From RPQJ01 sp052035645 (lineage in GTDB: Bacteria > Pseudomonadota > Gammaproteobacteria > Steroidobacterales > Steroidobacteraceae), in NCBI GenBank assembly GCA_052035645.1, contig JBPOHK010000017.1:14791-78790 (forward strand): 64,000 nt of DNA. The letters run 5' to 3'. Position 1 is the stretch's first letter, and the number at the start of each line of letters is the position of its first letter. The position numbers were made by a program, and so were the translations under genes. This document shows positions 8,340 to 17,839 of this stretch, in pieces. The notes below the pieces were generated by a model that ran no database searches, was not told where the DNA came from, and worked only from the letters and a program-made list of their open reading frames with translations.

Positions 8340-10409
8340 TCACCAGATCTTCACGACCTGGTCCGGCGGCAGGTACAGCTTGTCGCCCGCCTTGACGTCG
8401 AATGCCTTCTGGAAGTCCGTCATGTTGCGCACGATGCCGTTGCAGCGGTACTCGCTCGGGCTGTGCGGGTCGGTCAGCAGGCGCTTGCGCAGTTCGTCCT
8501 CGCGGTACTTGCGCGCCCAGACCTGCGCCCAGCCGATGTAGAAGCGCTGCTCGCCGGTGAAGCCGTCGAGCACGGGCGCCGGCTGGCCGGCGAGCGACAG
8601 CTGGTAGGCCTTGTGCGCCACCGCGAGGCCCGACAGGTCGCCGATGTTCTCGCCGAGCGTGAGCTTGCCGTTCACGTTCATGCCCTCGAGCGGGCTGAAC
8701 GCGTCGTACTGGGCCACCAGCGCGCCGGCCCGGGCCTCGAAGCGCGTGTTGTCGTCGGCCGTCCACCAGTCGCGCAGCATGCCGCGGCCGTCGAACTTGC
8801 GGCCCTGGTCGTCGAAGCCGTGGCTGATCTCGTGGCCGATCACCGCGCCGATGCCGCCGTAGTTCACGGCGTCGTCGGCGTTCATGTCGAAGAACGGCGG
8901 CTGCAGGATCGCGGCCGGGAACACGATCTCGTTGGCGAGCGGGTTGTAGTAGGCGTTGACCGTCTGCGGCGTCATGCCCCACTCGGTCTTGTCGACCGGC
9001 TGGCCGAGCTTGGCCAGCTCGCGGCGGCTGTTCGACTCGCGCGCGCTCAGCACGTTGCCGAGCAGGTCGTCGCGCCTCACGACCAGGCCCGGGTACTCCT
9101 TCCACTTGGTCGGGTAGCCGATCTTGACGGTGAAGTTGCGGATCTTGTCCTCGGCCGCCTTGCGCGTCTCCGGACCCATCCAGTCGAGCTGGCCGATGCC
9201 GCCGTCGAACGCCTTGAGCAGGTTCGCTACCAGGGCGTCCATGCGGCGCTTCGCCTCGGGCGGGAAGTGGCGCGCGACGTACTCCTTGCCGAGCAGGTCG
9301 CCGACCGAGCCCTCGAGCTCGCCGAGCGCACGCTTCCAGCGCGGCTTGAGCTGCGGCACGCCCGAAAGCGTCCGGCCGTAGAAGTCGAACTGCTCGTCGA
9401 CGAACGCCGCGCCGAGGTACGGCGAAAACGTGTCGATCACGCGCAGCGTCAGGTAGTCCTTCCAGGTGGCCAGCGGCACGTCGCCCATGGCCTTGCCCAG
9501 TTCCTTGAAGTAGCTCGGCTGGCCCACGATGATCTGGTCGTGGGACGCGGCGCCCATGCCGGCGAGCCAAGCCGACCAGTCGAGTCCCGGGGTGAGTTTC
9601 TCGGCGCCGGCGACGTCGTAGGGGTTGTAGACCTTCTCGACGTCGCGCAGGTCGACCGTCTTCCACGAGGCCTTCGCGAGGCGCGTCTCGAAGGCCATGA
9701 CGCGCTGCGCGACGCGGGCGCCGTCCTTGCGGCCGGCGAGCGCGAAGACCTTCTCGATGTGCTTCAGGTAAGCGGCGCGGATCTCCTTGAAGCGCGCGTC
9801 GTCGGAGAGGTAGTACTCGCGCTCCGGCAGGCCGAGGCCGGACTGGTCGGCGTACAGCGTGTTGACGTCCGGGCGCTTGGCGTCCGCATAGATGCCGGCG
9901 CCGATCGGGTTCGGCACGCTCAACACCTGCGCGCGGGCGAGATACTCGACCAGCCCGGCGCGGTTGCGGATCGCGGCGACGCGATCGAGTTCGCCCTGCA
10001 GCGGCGCGAGGCCGAGCTGGTTCGCGCGCGCCTCGTCCATGAAGCTCGCATAGTAGTCGCCGACGACCTGCTGGTCGGAGCCGGCCGGGGCGCCGGCCGC
10101 CGCGCTTTCCTCGGCGATCGCGCGCAGGTTCTTCTCGGCGCCGTCGGCGAGGATGGTGAAGCTGCCGTAGTTCGACTTGTCGGCCGGGATCTCGGTGTTC
10201 GCGAGCCAGGTGCCGTTCACGAAGCGGTACAGGTCGTCCTGCGGGCGCACGCTGCGATCGAAGTTCTGCAGCATGATGCCGGAGGGACGTGCGACCTCGG
10301 CGGGCGCGGCCGGCGGCGCGGCGGCGGCCGGCGCGACGGGCTCGGGCGGCGAACTGGCGCAGGCGGCCAGCGTGAGCAGACAGGCGGCAGGCAGGGACCA
10401 GCGGATCAT
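8340..10409 (-). CDS. M13 family zinc metallopeptidase (neprilysin/PepO-like) lipoprotein
   Basis: 689 residues, the usual size for bacterial M13 enzymes, which cleave oligopeptides outside the cytoplasm. The signal ends in a lipobox (LTLAACASS). The N-terminal M13 domain begins near MLQNFDRSVRPQDDLYRFVN. The zinc site HEISH is at about residues 526-530, and the third ligand lies in GENIGD (E587, D591). Substrate-binding NAYYNPLANEIVFPAAIL precedes it. The C-terminus ends KIW rather than the usual C-x-x-W, so the terminal disulfide cysteine of eukaryotic members is missing. Monocistronic or loosely linked to lemA (96-bp gap). Confidence 0.95.
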   Translation of the reverse strand: MIRWSLPAACLLTLAACASSPPEPVAPAAAAPPAAPAEVARPSGIMLQNFDRSVRPQDDLYRFVNGTWLANTEIPADKSNYGSFTILADGAEKNLRAIAEESAAAGAPAGSDQQVVGDYYASFMDEARANQLGLAPLQGELDRVAAIRNRAGLVEYLARAQVLSVPNPIGAGIYADAKRPDVNTLYADQSGLGLPEREYYLSDDARFKEIRAAYLKHIEKVFALAGRKDGARVAQRVMAFETRLAKASWKTVDLRDVEKVYNPYDVAGAEKLTPGLDWSAWLAGMGAASHDQIIVGQPSYFKELGKAMGDVPLATWKDYLTLRVIDTFSPYLGAAFVDEQFDFYGRTLSGVPQLKPRWKRALGELEGSVGDLLGKEYVARHFPPEAKRRMDALVANLLKAFDGGIGQLDWMGPETRKAAEDKIRNFTVKIGYPTKWKEYPGLVVRRDDLLGNVLSARESNSRRELAKLGQPVDKTEWGMTPQTVNAYYNPLANEIVFPAAILQPPFFDMNADDAVNYGGIGAVIGHEISHGFDDQGRKFDGRGMLRDWWTADDNTRFEARAGALVAQYDAFSPLEGMNVNGKLTLGENIGDLSGLAVAHKAYQLSLAGQPAPVLDGFTGEQRFYIGWAQVWARKYREDELRKRLLTDPHSPSEYRCNGIVRNMTDFQKAFDVKAGDKLYLPPDQVVKIW

Positions 10410-10485
10410 CGGATGACTCCCAGGGTGAGGCGCGCCGGGCGGCCCGCGGTGGGGCGCCGGCAGGTGGCGGCGGATTATAGGGGAA

Positions 10486-11235
10486 TCAGGCGCGGCCCAC
10501 CCGCAGGTGGATGGGCCATGCGACGAGCCGTTCGGATCCGTCGACCGGCCACACGGCGGCCAGTGCCTCGCGCAGCTCCGGCAGCGGGTCGCGGCCGCCG
10601 TGGGCGTCCCGGTAACGCTGCACCGACGACCACGTGGCGAGGTAGCCCATCACCGTGTCGAGGTCCCAGCGCGTCTCGAGGTGGAAGGCCGGCGTCGCGA
10701 TCTCGCGCCAGGGAAACGGCAGCGTGCGGTAGCCCTCCTCCACGTAGCGCCGCTCCGGCGGCCACCAGGGACCGACGGTCTGCGTGTAGAAGCGGTCGAC
10801 GACGGCGTCGATCCGCGGGTCGATGCGGAACTTCTCGTAGGTCCACACGGCCACGACGCCGCCCGGCACCAGCACCCGCCGGCACTCCGCGTGGAAGCGC
10901 GCGAAGTCGAACCAGTGCGCGGCCTGCGCGGCGGCGACGAGGTCGACGACGCCGGCCGCGAGCGGCAGGCGCTCCGCCGGCGCGCAGACGTACTCGACCC
11001 CGGGATGCGGCCTCGCCTGCGCGAGCTGCGCGCGGCTCGCATCGACGGCGACGACCCGCTCGAAGTGCCCGGCCAGCGCGACCGCGGCCTGGCCGTTGCC
11101 GGTCGCGCAGTCCACCGCGAGGGCGCGGCCGGGACTGCAGCCCGCCACGAACTCGATCAGCGCGGGCGGGTAGCCGGGCCGGTAGCGGCGATACGCCGCC
11201 GACTGTGCCGAGAAGTGGTCCTTGAAGCCGCCCAC
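10486..11235 (-). CDS. Class I SAM-dependent methyltransferase
   Basis: 249 residues from GTG 11235 (GGGGAG nine bases upstream); much longer open frames run through this region but only this segment looks like protein. The Rossmann motif I region reads ALAVDCATGNGQAAVALAGHF, motif II VVAVDASRAQLAQA, and motif post-II APAERLPLAAGVVDLVAAAQ with AHWFDF. This pattern belongs to the Methyltransf_11/25 group that includes yeast Trm9/Crg1-like enzymes acting on small molecules. Substrate unknown. It follows the amidohydrolase on the same strand after 59 bp. Confidence 0.9.
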   Translation of the reverse strand: MGGFKDHFSAQSAAYRRYRPGYPPALIEFVAGCSPGRALAVDCATGNGQAAVALAGHFERVVAVDASRAQLAQARPHPGVEYVCAPAERLPLAAGVVDLVAAAQAAHWFDFARFHAECRRVLVPGGVVAVWTYEKFRIDPRIDAVVDRFYTQTVGPWWPPERRYVEEGYRTLPFPWREIATPAFHLETRWDLDTVMGYLATWSSVQRYRDAHGGRDPLPELREALAAVWPVDGSERLVAWPIHLRVGRA

Positions 11236-11294
11236 GCCGTCCCGCTCCCCCGCACTGCGCGCGGCGCCTGCCGCCCGTCGGCGCGGACCCGGCC

Positions 11295-13010
11295 TCACTT
11301 CGCCTGCGGCGGGTCGCGCTCGTGCACGACCCGTCCGCCGACCATCGTCAGATCGACGCCCGCCGCGTGGATCCCGAGCGGCTCGACGCGGTCGAGGTCG
11401 CGCCCGAGCACGACGAGGTCGGCGAGCTTGCCGGCCTCGAGCGTTCCGCGCTCGCGTTCGGCCTTGACCAGCCACGCGCCGTTCGCGGTGTAGGCCGCGA
11501 GGGCCTGGCGCAGGGCGACGCGCTCCACCGGGTTCCATGCGACGTCGGGCCGGCCCTCGGGATCGCGGCCGCCGGGGTAGCGATGCGTCACGGCGGTCTC
11601 GAGGCCGTCGAGCGGCGCCACGCCGGTCACCGGCCAGTCGGATCCGTAGACCAGCTTCGCGCCGGATCGCAGCAGCGACTCGGCGGGGTACATGCGGGCA
11701 CTGCGCTCGGCGCCGAACAGCTTCGGCGCGAACACCGTCTGCCACGGATCGCCGCGGCTCCACAGCGGCGACATGTTGGCCACCACGTCGAGGGCCTGCA
11801 GGCGCGGCAGGTCCGCCGGGTCGACCAGCACGAGGTGCGCCAGCGTGTGACGGTTGTCGCGCGGGCCGTTGGCCCGGCGGGCCGCCTCGATGGCGTCGAG
11901 CGCGGTGCGGGTCGCGGCATCGCCCTCGGAGTGCACGTGCACCTGGAAACCCTGGGCGTCGAGCCGGGTGACGAGACGCTTCAGACGCTCCGGCGCGACG
12001 AACAGCTTGCCGTGGCCGAACTTCTCCGGCTCGTCCGAATACGGCTCCAGCAGCGCGACGGTGTGCGAGCCGAAGGCGCCGTCGTGCACGAACTTCACGC
12101 AGTTGATGCGCACGGCGGTGCCGGCCGACTGCTCGCGCAGCCGGACGAAGGTCGCGAGCTGCGCGTCGTCGTCGGCCGCCGGGTCGAAGTACAGGCAGAG
12201 ATTGACGCGCATGCCCGGCGCACCGGCGCGGCCGAGCGCCAGGTACGCGTCGTACCAGTCGGGACGCACGGCCGCGTCCACGTAGCCGGTGATGCCGAGA
12301 CGATTCATCTCGCGCAGCGCCACGCGCAGGTCCTCGACCTGCTCGTCGACGGGCCGCGGCGGGATGACCGAGCGCACGAGGTCCATCGCCGCTTCCTGCA
12401 GTACGCCGGTCGGCTCGCCGGCGGCGTCGCGCTCGATCCGCCCGTTGGCCGGGTCCGGCGTCGCGCGCGTGACGCCCGCGGCCGCGAGCGCCGCCGAATT
12501 GGCCCAGCCCATGTGCTGCGAGTTGTTGGTGAGGAACGCCGGACGGTCCGCCACCACGGCGTCGAGCATGGCGCGAGTGGGCTGGCCGCTCGGCAGGAAG
12601 GCCGCCTCGTCCCAGCCCGTGCCGACGATCCAGGCCCGGGCCGGATGGGCGCGGGCGAATTCGGCGATGCGGCCGACGATGGCCGCGCGGTTCGCGAGCC
12701 CGCCCACGTCCAGGCGGGTCGCCGGGTTCGGCACCAGCCCCGGGTGCACGTGCGAGTCCTGGAACCCCGGCAGCACCGTGCGTCCGCGCAGTTCGACGAC
12801 GCGGGTCGCGGGCCCGACGAGTGCGCGCGCGCCGGCATCGTCGCCCACGTAGGCGATGCGCTCGCCGCTGACCGCGAGCGCGGTGGCGCGCAGGCCGCCC
12901 GGATCCATCGTCTCGATCACGCCGCCGACGAGCACCGTGTCCGCCGGCGTGCCCGCGAATGCCGACGTCGCGACGAGCGACAGGATCCAGCCAGGATGAA
13001 CTCTGCGCAC
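11295..13010 (-). CDS. Exported YtcJ-like metal-dependent amidohydrolase
   Basis: 571 residues from GTG 13010, just downstream of a GGGGGA tract. The start encodes a short signal (ILSLVATSAFAGTPA). The amidohydrolase-3 fold is clear: N-terminal beta-sandwich strand TVLVGGVIETMDPGG, metal-binding GFQDSHVHPG, HVHSEGDA, HTLAHL and YGSDWPV, then the C-terminal RYPGGRDPEGRPDVAW and ADLVVLGRDL. YtcJ-like enzymes hydrolyse amides, carbamates or cyclic imides; the substrate here cannot be deduced. Export of such an enzyme is seen in many Xanthomonas-like genomes. Confidence 0.93.
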   Translation of the reverse strand: MRRVHPGWILSLVATSAFAGTPADTVLVGGVIETMDPGGLRATALAVSGERIAYVGDDAGARALVGPATRVVELRGRTVLPGFQDSHVHPGLVPNPATRLDVGGLANRAAIVGRIAEFARAHPARAWIVGTGWDEAAFLPSGQPTRAMLDAVVADRPAFLTNNSQHMGWANSAALAAAGVTRATPDPANGRIERDAAGEPTGVLQEAAMDLVRSVIPPRPVDEQVEDLRVALREMNRLGITGYVDAAVRPDWYDAYLALGRAGAPGMRVNLCLYFDPAADDDAQLATFVRLREQSAGTAVRINCVKFVHDGAFGSHTVALLEPYSDEPEKFGHGKLFVAPERLKRLVTRLDAQGFQVHVHSEGDAATRTALDAIEAARRANGPRDNRHTLAHLVLVDPADLPRLQALDVVANMSPLWSRGDPWQTVFAPKLFGAERSARMYPAESLLRSGAKLVYGSDWPVTGVAPLDGLETAVTHRYPGGRDPEGRPDVAWNPVERVALRQALAAYTANGAWLVKAERERGTLEAGKLADLVVLGRDLDRVEPLGIHAAGVDLTMVGGRVVHERDPPQAK

Positions 13011-13167
13011 TTTTCCCCCGGAATGAACGTATCGATTCGGACCCGCACCATAGCAACCGCGCGCTGCGCGCGCATCCGCCCGGGGACTTTTCCAAACTGG
13101 TCCCGACTGCGTCAAACGCCGGCCGGCGTGGCCGATGCTGTCCCCAGGCCCTGCCCGACCCGGTCCC

Positions 13168-15099
13168 ATGAACCCACGCCTGCGCACGCTCCTCCGCTGG
13201 TGGCCGCTGCCGTACCTCACGGTCGGCGCGACGTGGTTCGTCGTCTCGCACGACGCGATCGCGCGCCTGATCCCGGCCTCCGCGCACATGCGCCTGCTGA
13301 TCGAGGCCGCCAGCGCGCTGGCGTATTTCACGGTGACTGCGGTGATCGCCATGCTGATCATGGCGGCCGAACGTCGCCGCTCGCGCGCCGACCTGCAGCA
13401 CGCACGCGACCAGGCCGACCTCGCCAACGAGCGGCTCGCTTGGATGAGCCGGCACGCCGACGACATCATCCTGCTGCTGGACGCCGACGGCCGCGTCGTC
13501 GACTGCAACGAGACCGCGGAGCGCTGCTACGGCTACACGCAGGCCGAACTGCTCACCAAGAAGGTGTTCGACTTCCGCCGTCCCGGCCAGGGCGAGGCCC
13601 TCGCCATGCAGTCGCAGTTCAACGTGGTGCGCGCGAGCGGACGGCTGGTGTTCGAGACCGAGCACGTGCGTCGCGACGGCAGCGTCTTCCCGGTGGAAGT
13701 CAGCTCGAGCCGGATCCAGTTCCGCGGCCGCGAGTACGTGCAGAGCATCGTCCGCGACATCAGCGCGCGCCGCCGGCTCGAGCGCCAGAACGCGCAGTTC
13801 GCCGCCGAGCGCGACGAACTGCTGCACCGCTACGGCGCCCAGTTCTCGGCGATGCCCCTCGGCTGCGCCGTCACCGACACGACCCTGCGCGTGAGCGACG
13901 TGAACCCGGCGTTCGAGCAGATCTTCGGCTACGACGCCGCGGCACTGAAGTCGAGCGACCTGCTCTCGCTGATCGTGCCGGGCGAGCGTCGCGAGGAAGT
14001 CGAGGACCGGACGCGGATGATCCGCCAGGCGGGCCGGGTGGGCACGTCGATCGGGCAGTGCCAGACGCGCGACGGTCGCCGCATCGTCTGCCGCTGGACG
14101 CACGTGCCGCTGACGGACGCCGACCAGCGGCCGCTCGGCATGATGTACCTCTGCGAGGACGTGACGGCGCAGCTCACGACGCAGAAGGCGCTGAACGACA
14201 GCGAGGTACGCTACCGCGGGCTGTTCGAGCAGGCCTCGGACGGCATCTTCGTCATCGACGCCCACCAGTGGGTCGTGGAGGCGAACCCGGAGGCGCGGCG
14301 GCTGCTCGGCGTCGAGCCGGGCGTGCGACTGCCGATCGCGCTCGACGATTTCGTCGTCGCGAGGGACGCGATCGCGACCGAGGCCGGCGGGGAGGCGTCG
14401 CCGCTGCGCCGCGAGCGGTGGCTGATCGAGCAGCGCAGCGGCCGCCGGCTGCGCGCCGAGGCGAGCCTGCGCGCCCTCGGCGACGGCAGCAGCCTCGCGA
14501 TGCTGCACGACCAGACGACCCTGGAGGCGCTGCGCTGGCGCGAGCAGCGGCAGCGCGACCTCCACGAACTGCTCGCGCGGGCCGTGCGGGCGGTCGCCCA
14601 CTCGGCGGACCGCGACGCCATGTACCGCGAGATCACGCGCCTGGCGGTCAGGCAGGGCAAGTTCCTGTTCGCCTGGCTGGGCGAGCTGCGTGCGCAAGGC
14701 CGGGTCGAGGTCGTCGCCTCGCACGGCGAGGACGGCGGCTACGTCCGGCAGATGCGGGTCAGCGCCCGGGCCGACGAAGCCGAGGGCAACGGCCCCACCG
14801 GGCACTGCCTGCGCGAGGGCGCCACGGTGGTGACCAGCCACTACCTCGAGGAGCGGACGACCCAGCCCTGGCATGCGGTGGCCCGCCAGGTCGGCGTGCA
14901 GTCCTCCGCCTCGATTGCGCTGCGCCAGTTCGGGGCCGTGGTGGCCACGCTGGCCGTCTACTCGGACGAGCCGGACTTCTTCAAGAGCGACATCGTCACG
15001 ACCCTGGAGCAGGTGGCCGAGGCCGTCTCGTTCGGGCTCGACGACCTCGCGACGCGCAGCTCCCTCCAGCAGGCCCAGGACCGGGCCCTGAGCGCGTGA
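13168..15099 (+). CDS. Membrane PAS-PAS-PAS-GAF sensory protein lacking an output domain
   Basis: 643 residues from ATG 13168 (an upstream GTG/ATG-like extension adds only Pro/Gly-rich residues). Two hydrophobic segments (about 12-28 and 41-65) lead to a short coil. PAS1 lies at about 90-200 (DADGRVVDCNETAERCYGYT), PAS2 at 220-340 (DVNPAFEQIFGYD, VRDISARRRLE before it), PAS3 at 345-455 (YRGLFEQASDGIFVIDA), and a GAF domain at about 465-630 (AVAHSADRDAMYREITRLAV, SSASIALRQFGAVVATLAVY). The chain stops right after the GAF helix. No histidine kinase, GGDEF, EAL, HTH or PP2C domain follows. The next gene, 169 bp away, is a chemoreceptor on the same strand. Confidence 0.88.
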   Translation: MNPRLRTLLRWWPLPYLTVGATWFVVSHDAIARLIPASAHMRLLIEAASALAYFTVTAVIAMLIMAAERRRSRADLQHARDQADLANERLAWMSRHADDIILLLDADGRVVDCNETAERCYGYTQAELLTKKVFDFRRPGQGEALAMQSQFNVVRASGRLVFETEHVRRDGSVFPVEVSSSRIQFRGREYVQSIVRDISARRRLERQNAQFAAERDELLHRYGAQFSAMPLGCAVTDTTLRVSDVNPAFEQIFGYDAAALKSSDLLSLIVPGERREEVEDRTRMIRQAGRVGTSIGQCQTRDGRRIVCRWTHVPLTDADQRPLGMMYLCEDVTAQLTTQKALNDSEVRYRGLFEQASDGIFVIDAHQWVVEANPEARRLLGVEPGVRLPIALDDFVVARDAIATEAGGEASPLRRERWLIEQRSGRRLRAEASLRALGDGSSLAMLHDQTTLEALRWREQRQRDLHELLARAVRAVAHSADRDAMYREITRLAVRQGKFLFAWLGELRAQGRVEVVASHGEDGGYVRQMRVSARADEAEGNGPTGHCLREGATVVTSHYLEERTTQPWHAVARQVGVQSSASIALRQFGAVVATLAVYSDEPDFFKSDIVTTLEQVAEAVSFGLDDLATRSSLQQAQDRALSA

Positions 15100-15166
15100 C
15101 CGGTCCCGTGGGGCGACCAGGGTCGCGACGGTCGGGTGGCCGCATGGCAATGGTTGAAATCCGGTC

Positions 15167-15193
15167 TCAAGCGGCCCCCGGGGTCGCCGATAA
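15167..15193 (+). promoter_or_regulatory. Sigma-28 (FliA)-type promoter for the chemoreceptor
   Basis: TCAAGCGG, 11 bases, then GCCGATAA. The -10 octamer is identical to the FliA consensus, the spacing is the consensus 11, and the -35 core differs from TAAAG at one base. It lies 75 bp before the chemoreceptor ATG, as expected for a late flagellar/chemotaxis gene. Confidence 0.7.
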
Positions 15194-15268
15194 CCGCCAC
15201 GGCAAGCCCGGAACTGCCGAAACTGGACTGTGTCTGAGTCCCGCCCGGGCGGGAAAAGGACGACCTGC

Positions 15269-17713
15269 ATGAACCTGGCCCGTCTGCTCGAGCGCATCAG
15301 CCTGCGCTGGCGATTCCTGATCCCGCTGTCCCTGATCATCGGCACGCTGGTGCTGCTGGCCGCCCTGCAGTTCGCACGCTCGGAAGAGGGGCGCACGCAG
15401 TCCGCGGTCGCCGGGGAGATCGGCCACCAGCGCGAGGCGCTGCTCGCCCAGATGGACACCATCGACAGGCTGGTGGCGGCCGACGTGCGCACCGCGATGC
15501 ACGTATTGCGCGACCAGGCGGCCCGCCAGGGCGCGCCGGGCATCGCGGGCACCGCCAACGTCGGCGGCCGGGTGGTGCCCGGCCTCACGCTCGGCGGGCA
15601 GCCGCTCGCGGGCAGCTACGCCCTCGTCGATCGCGTGAAGGAACTGACCGGCAGCACCGCGACCGTCTTCGTCCGCCAGGGCGAGGACTTCGTCCGGGTC
15701 ACGACCAACGTGATGAAGGACGACAAGCGCGCCGTCGGGACGCTGCTCGACCCGAAGGGCGCCGCGGTGGCCGCCCTGCGGGAGGGCAAGCCGTTCTACG
15801 GCATGGTGGACATCCTCGGCGCACCCTACCTCACCGGCTACGAGCCCATGCGCGACGCGCGCGGTGAGGTGGTCGGCGCCTGGTACGTCGGCTACTCGCT
15901 GACCCTCGGGGTGCTCGCGGACGCCGTCCAGGAATCGAAGTTCCTGGCCTCGGGCTTCGCCGCGGTCTTGGACCGCAACGGCGCGGTGCGCTTCCACTCG
16001 GGTCACGTGGACGACGCGCGCGTGGCCGGGCTGCTCGCTAATCCCGCCGGCTGGGTGACCGACAAGGTGCTCGTGCCGGCGTGGGGATACCAGATCGTGA
16101 CCGCCTACCCGCAGGCGGAAGTGGCTGCCGTGGCGCGGGAGCGCTCTCGCCAGGTGCTGCTCGCCGGCTTCGTCGGCTGGGCCCTGGTCATGGGCCTGAT
16201 CGACGTGATGCTGCAGTTGTTCGTGACGCGACCGCTCGGGGGCGAACCCGAATACGCCCGTCGCATCTGCCAGCAGATCGCCGCCGGCGACCTGTCCGAA
16301 CCGGTGCGCGTCCGGCGCGGCTCGGCGCGCACCGTGCTGGCGGCCATGCGCGACGCCCAGGAATCGGTCCGCTCGATGGCCGCCGACACGCGCCGGCTGG
16401 TCGAGTACGCCTCGCAGGGGCAGCTGTCGGAGCGCGCCGACCCGACGCGTCACCAGGGCGAGTTCCGCGGCATCCTCGAGGGCGTCAACGCGACGCTGGA
16501 CGCCGTCGTGGCGCCGCTCGAGGTCGCCGCCGACTGCATGGCGCGGATCGGGCGCGGCGACATTCCCGAGCCGATCCGCCAGGACTTCCGCGGCGAGTTC
16601 AATGCCATCAAGTCGAGCCTCAACCAGGGCATCGACTCGATCCGCGCGCTGGTCGACGACGCCAACCGGCTGGCCGAGGCGGCCGTGCGCGGCGAGCTCG
16701 GTACGCGGGCCGATGCGAGTCGCCACCACGGCGACTACCGGCGCATCGTCGACGGCGTCAACCGCACCCTCGACGCCGTGATCGGCCCCCTGCAGGCGTC
16801 CAAGACCGTGATGCTCGCACTGGCCGAAGGCGACCTGACGCACCGCATCGAAGGCTCGCACCTCGGCGAGTTCGCCGTGCTGCAGCACGCCGTCAACGAC
16901 TCGCTGGACCGCCTGAACGGGCTGGTGGGCGAGATCAAGCGCGTCTCCGAGTCGCTCGGCCTCGCCAGCCACGAGATCTCGAACGGCAATGCCAGCCTCG
17001 CGCAGCGGACGGACGAGCAGGCGACGTCGCTCGAGCGGACGCACGCCAACATGGACGACCTGTCGCAGAGCGTGCGCGAGAACGCGGAGAACGCGGATCG
17101 CGCGAGCGCCCTCGCCAGCCGGGCCGCGGAGGTCGCGGGCCTCGGCGGCCAGCGCGTGCGCGACGTGGTGGCGACCATGAACGGCATCTCGACCAACTCC
17201 CGCCGCATGACCGAGATCACCGCGACCATCGACGCGATCGCGTTCCAGACCAACATCCTCGCGCTCAATGCCGCGGTCGAGGCGGCCCGCGCGGGCGAGC
17301 AGGGCCGCGGATTCGCGGTCGTCGCCGGCGAGGTGCGCGCCCTCGCGCAGCGCGCCGCCACCGCGGCGGGAGAGATCCGCGAGCTCATTTCCCACTCGAC
17401 GGAAACCGTGTCCGCCGGCGTCCGGCTGGTCGAGGAGACCGGCGGCACCATGGACCAGATCGTCGAATCGACCCAGCAGGTCACCTCGATCGTCGCGGCC
17501 ATCGCGAATTCGTCGCAGCGGCAGTCGACCGACGTCGCGCAGGTCACCACGGCCGTGGCGCAGATCGACGACACGACGCAGCAGAACGCCGCGCTGGTGG
17601 AGGAGTCGGCCGCAGCCGCCGAGTCGCTGGCCGACCAGGCCCGCACGCTGGTGACGGCCGTCGGCCGCTTCCGCACCGTGCTCGCCGACGCCCCGTCCCG
17701 CCGGGTCGCCTGA
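15269..17713 (+). CDS. Methyl-accepting chemotaxis protein with Cache sensor and tandem HAMP units
   Basis: 814 residues; ATG 15269 with AAAGGA upstream. TM1 (FLIPLSLIIGTLVLLAALQF) and TM2 (near 300-325, VLLAGFVGWALVMGLIDVML) bracket a periplasmic Cache_3/Cache_2-like domain (LVDRVKELTGSTATVFVRQG, VGTLLDPKGAA, FYGMVDILGAPYLTGYEPM). After TM2 come several HAMP-like units: ICQQIAAGDLSEPV, then two close repeats built around GVNATLDAVVAPL and GVNRTLDAVIGPL. The signalling hairpin (DAIAFQTNILALNAAVEAAR, GRGFAVVAGEVRALAQR) is intact at about 651-700. The C-terminus has no NWETF-type pentapeptide for CheR/CheB tethering. Chemotaxis or related pathway; ligand unknown. Confidence 0.95.
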   Translation: MNLARLLERISLRWRFLIPLSLIIGTLVLLAALQFARSEEGRTQSAVAGEIGHQREALLAQMDTIDRLVAADVRTAMHVLRDQAARQGAPGIAGTANVGGRVVPGLTLGGQPLAGSYALVDRVKELTGSTATVFVRQGEDFVRVTTNVMKDDKRAVGTLLDPKGAAVAALREGKPFYGMVDILGAPYLTGYEPMRDARGEVVGAWYVGYSLTLGVLADAVQESKFLASGFAAVLDRNGAVRFHSGHVDDARVAGLLANPAGWVTDKVLVPAWGYQIVTAYPQAEVAAVARERSRQVLLAGFVGWALVMGLIDVMLQLFVTRPLGGEPEYARRICQQIAAGDLSEPVRVRRGSARTVLAAMRDAQESVRSMAADTRRLVEYASQGQLSERADPTRHQGEFRGILEGVNATLDAVVAPLEVAADCMARIGRGDIPEPIRQDFRGEFNAIKSSLNQGIDSIRALVDDANRLAEAAVRGELGTRADASRHHGDYRRIVDGVNRTLDAVIGPLQASKTVMLALAEGDLTHRIEGSHLGEFAVLQHAVNDSLDRLNGLVGEIKRVSESLGLASHEISNGNASLAQRTDEQATSLERTHANMDDLSQSVRENAENADRASALASRAAEVAGLGGQRVRDVVATMNGISTNSRRMTEITATIDAIAFQTNILALNAAVEAARAGEQGRGFAVVAGEVRALAQRAATAAGEIRELISHSTETVSAGVRLVEETGGTMDQIVESTQQVTSIVAAIANSSQRQSTDVAQVTTAVAQIDDTTQQNAALVEESAAAAESLADQARTLVTAVGRFRTVLADAPSRRVA

Positions 17714-17839
17714 GCCCAGCCGCCCGCACGACAGTCAGGGTTCCGTCGCCGGTTCGCGTTGGTCCCCGGCGGAATCTGCTGTAAACAGGATGGGTGACCG
17801 GTCCGGCCAGGGTCCGGGCAGAAAAGGACTTTCGATCGG

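Noticed and set aside
10486..15588. 1700-codon open frame on the minus strand
   Set aside because: Only 10486-11235 looks like protein (a methyltransferase). The remainder is antisense to the amidohydrolase frame, the PAS gene and the chemoreceptor, with Arg/Gly/Ala-rich shadow composition typical of high-GC DNA.
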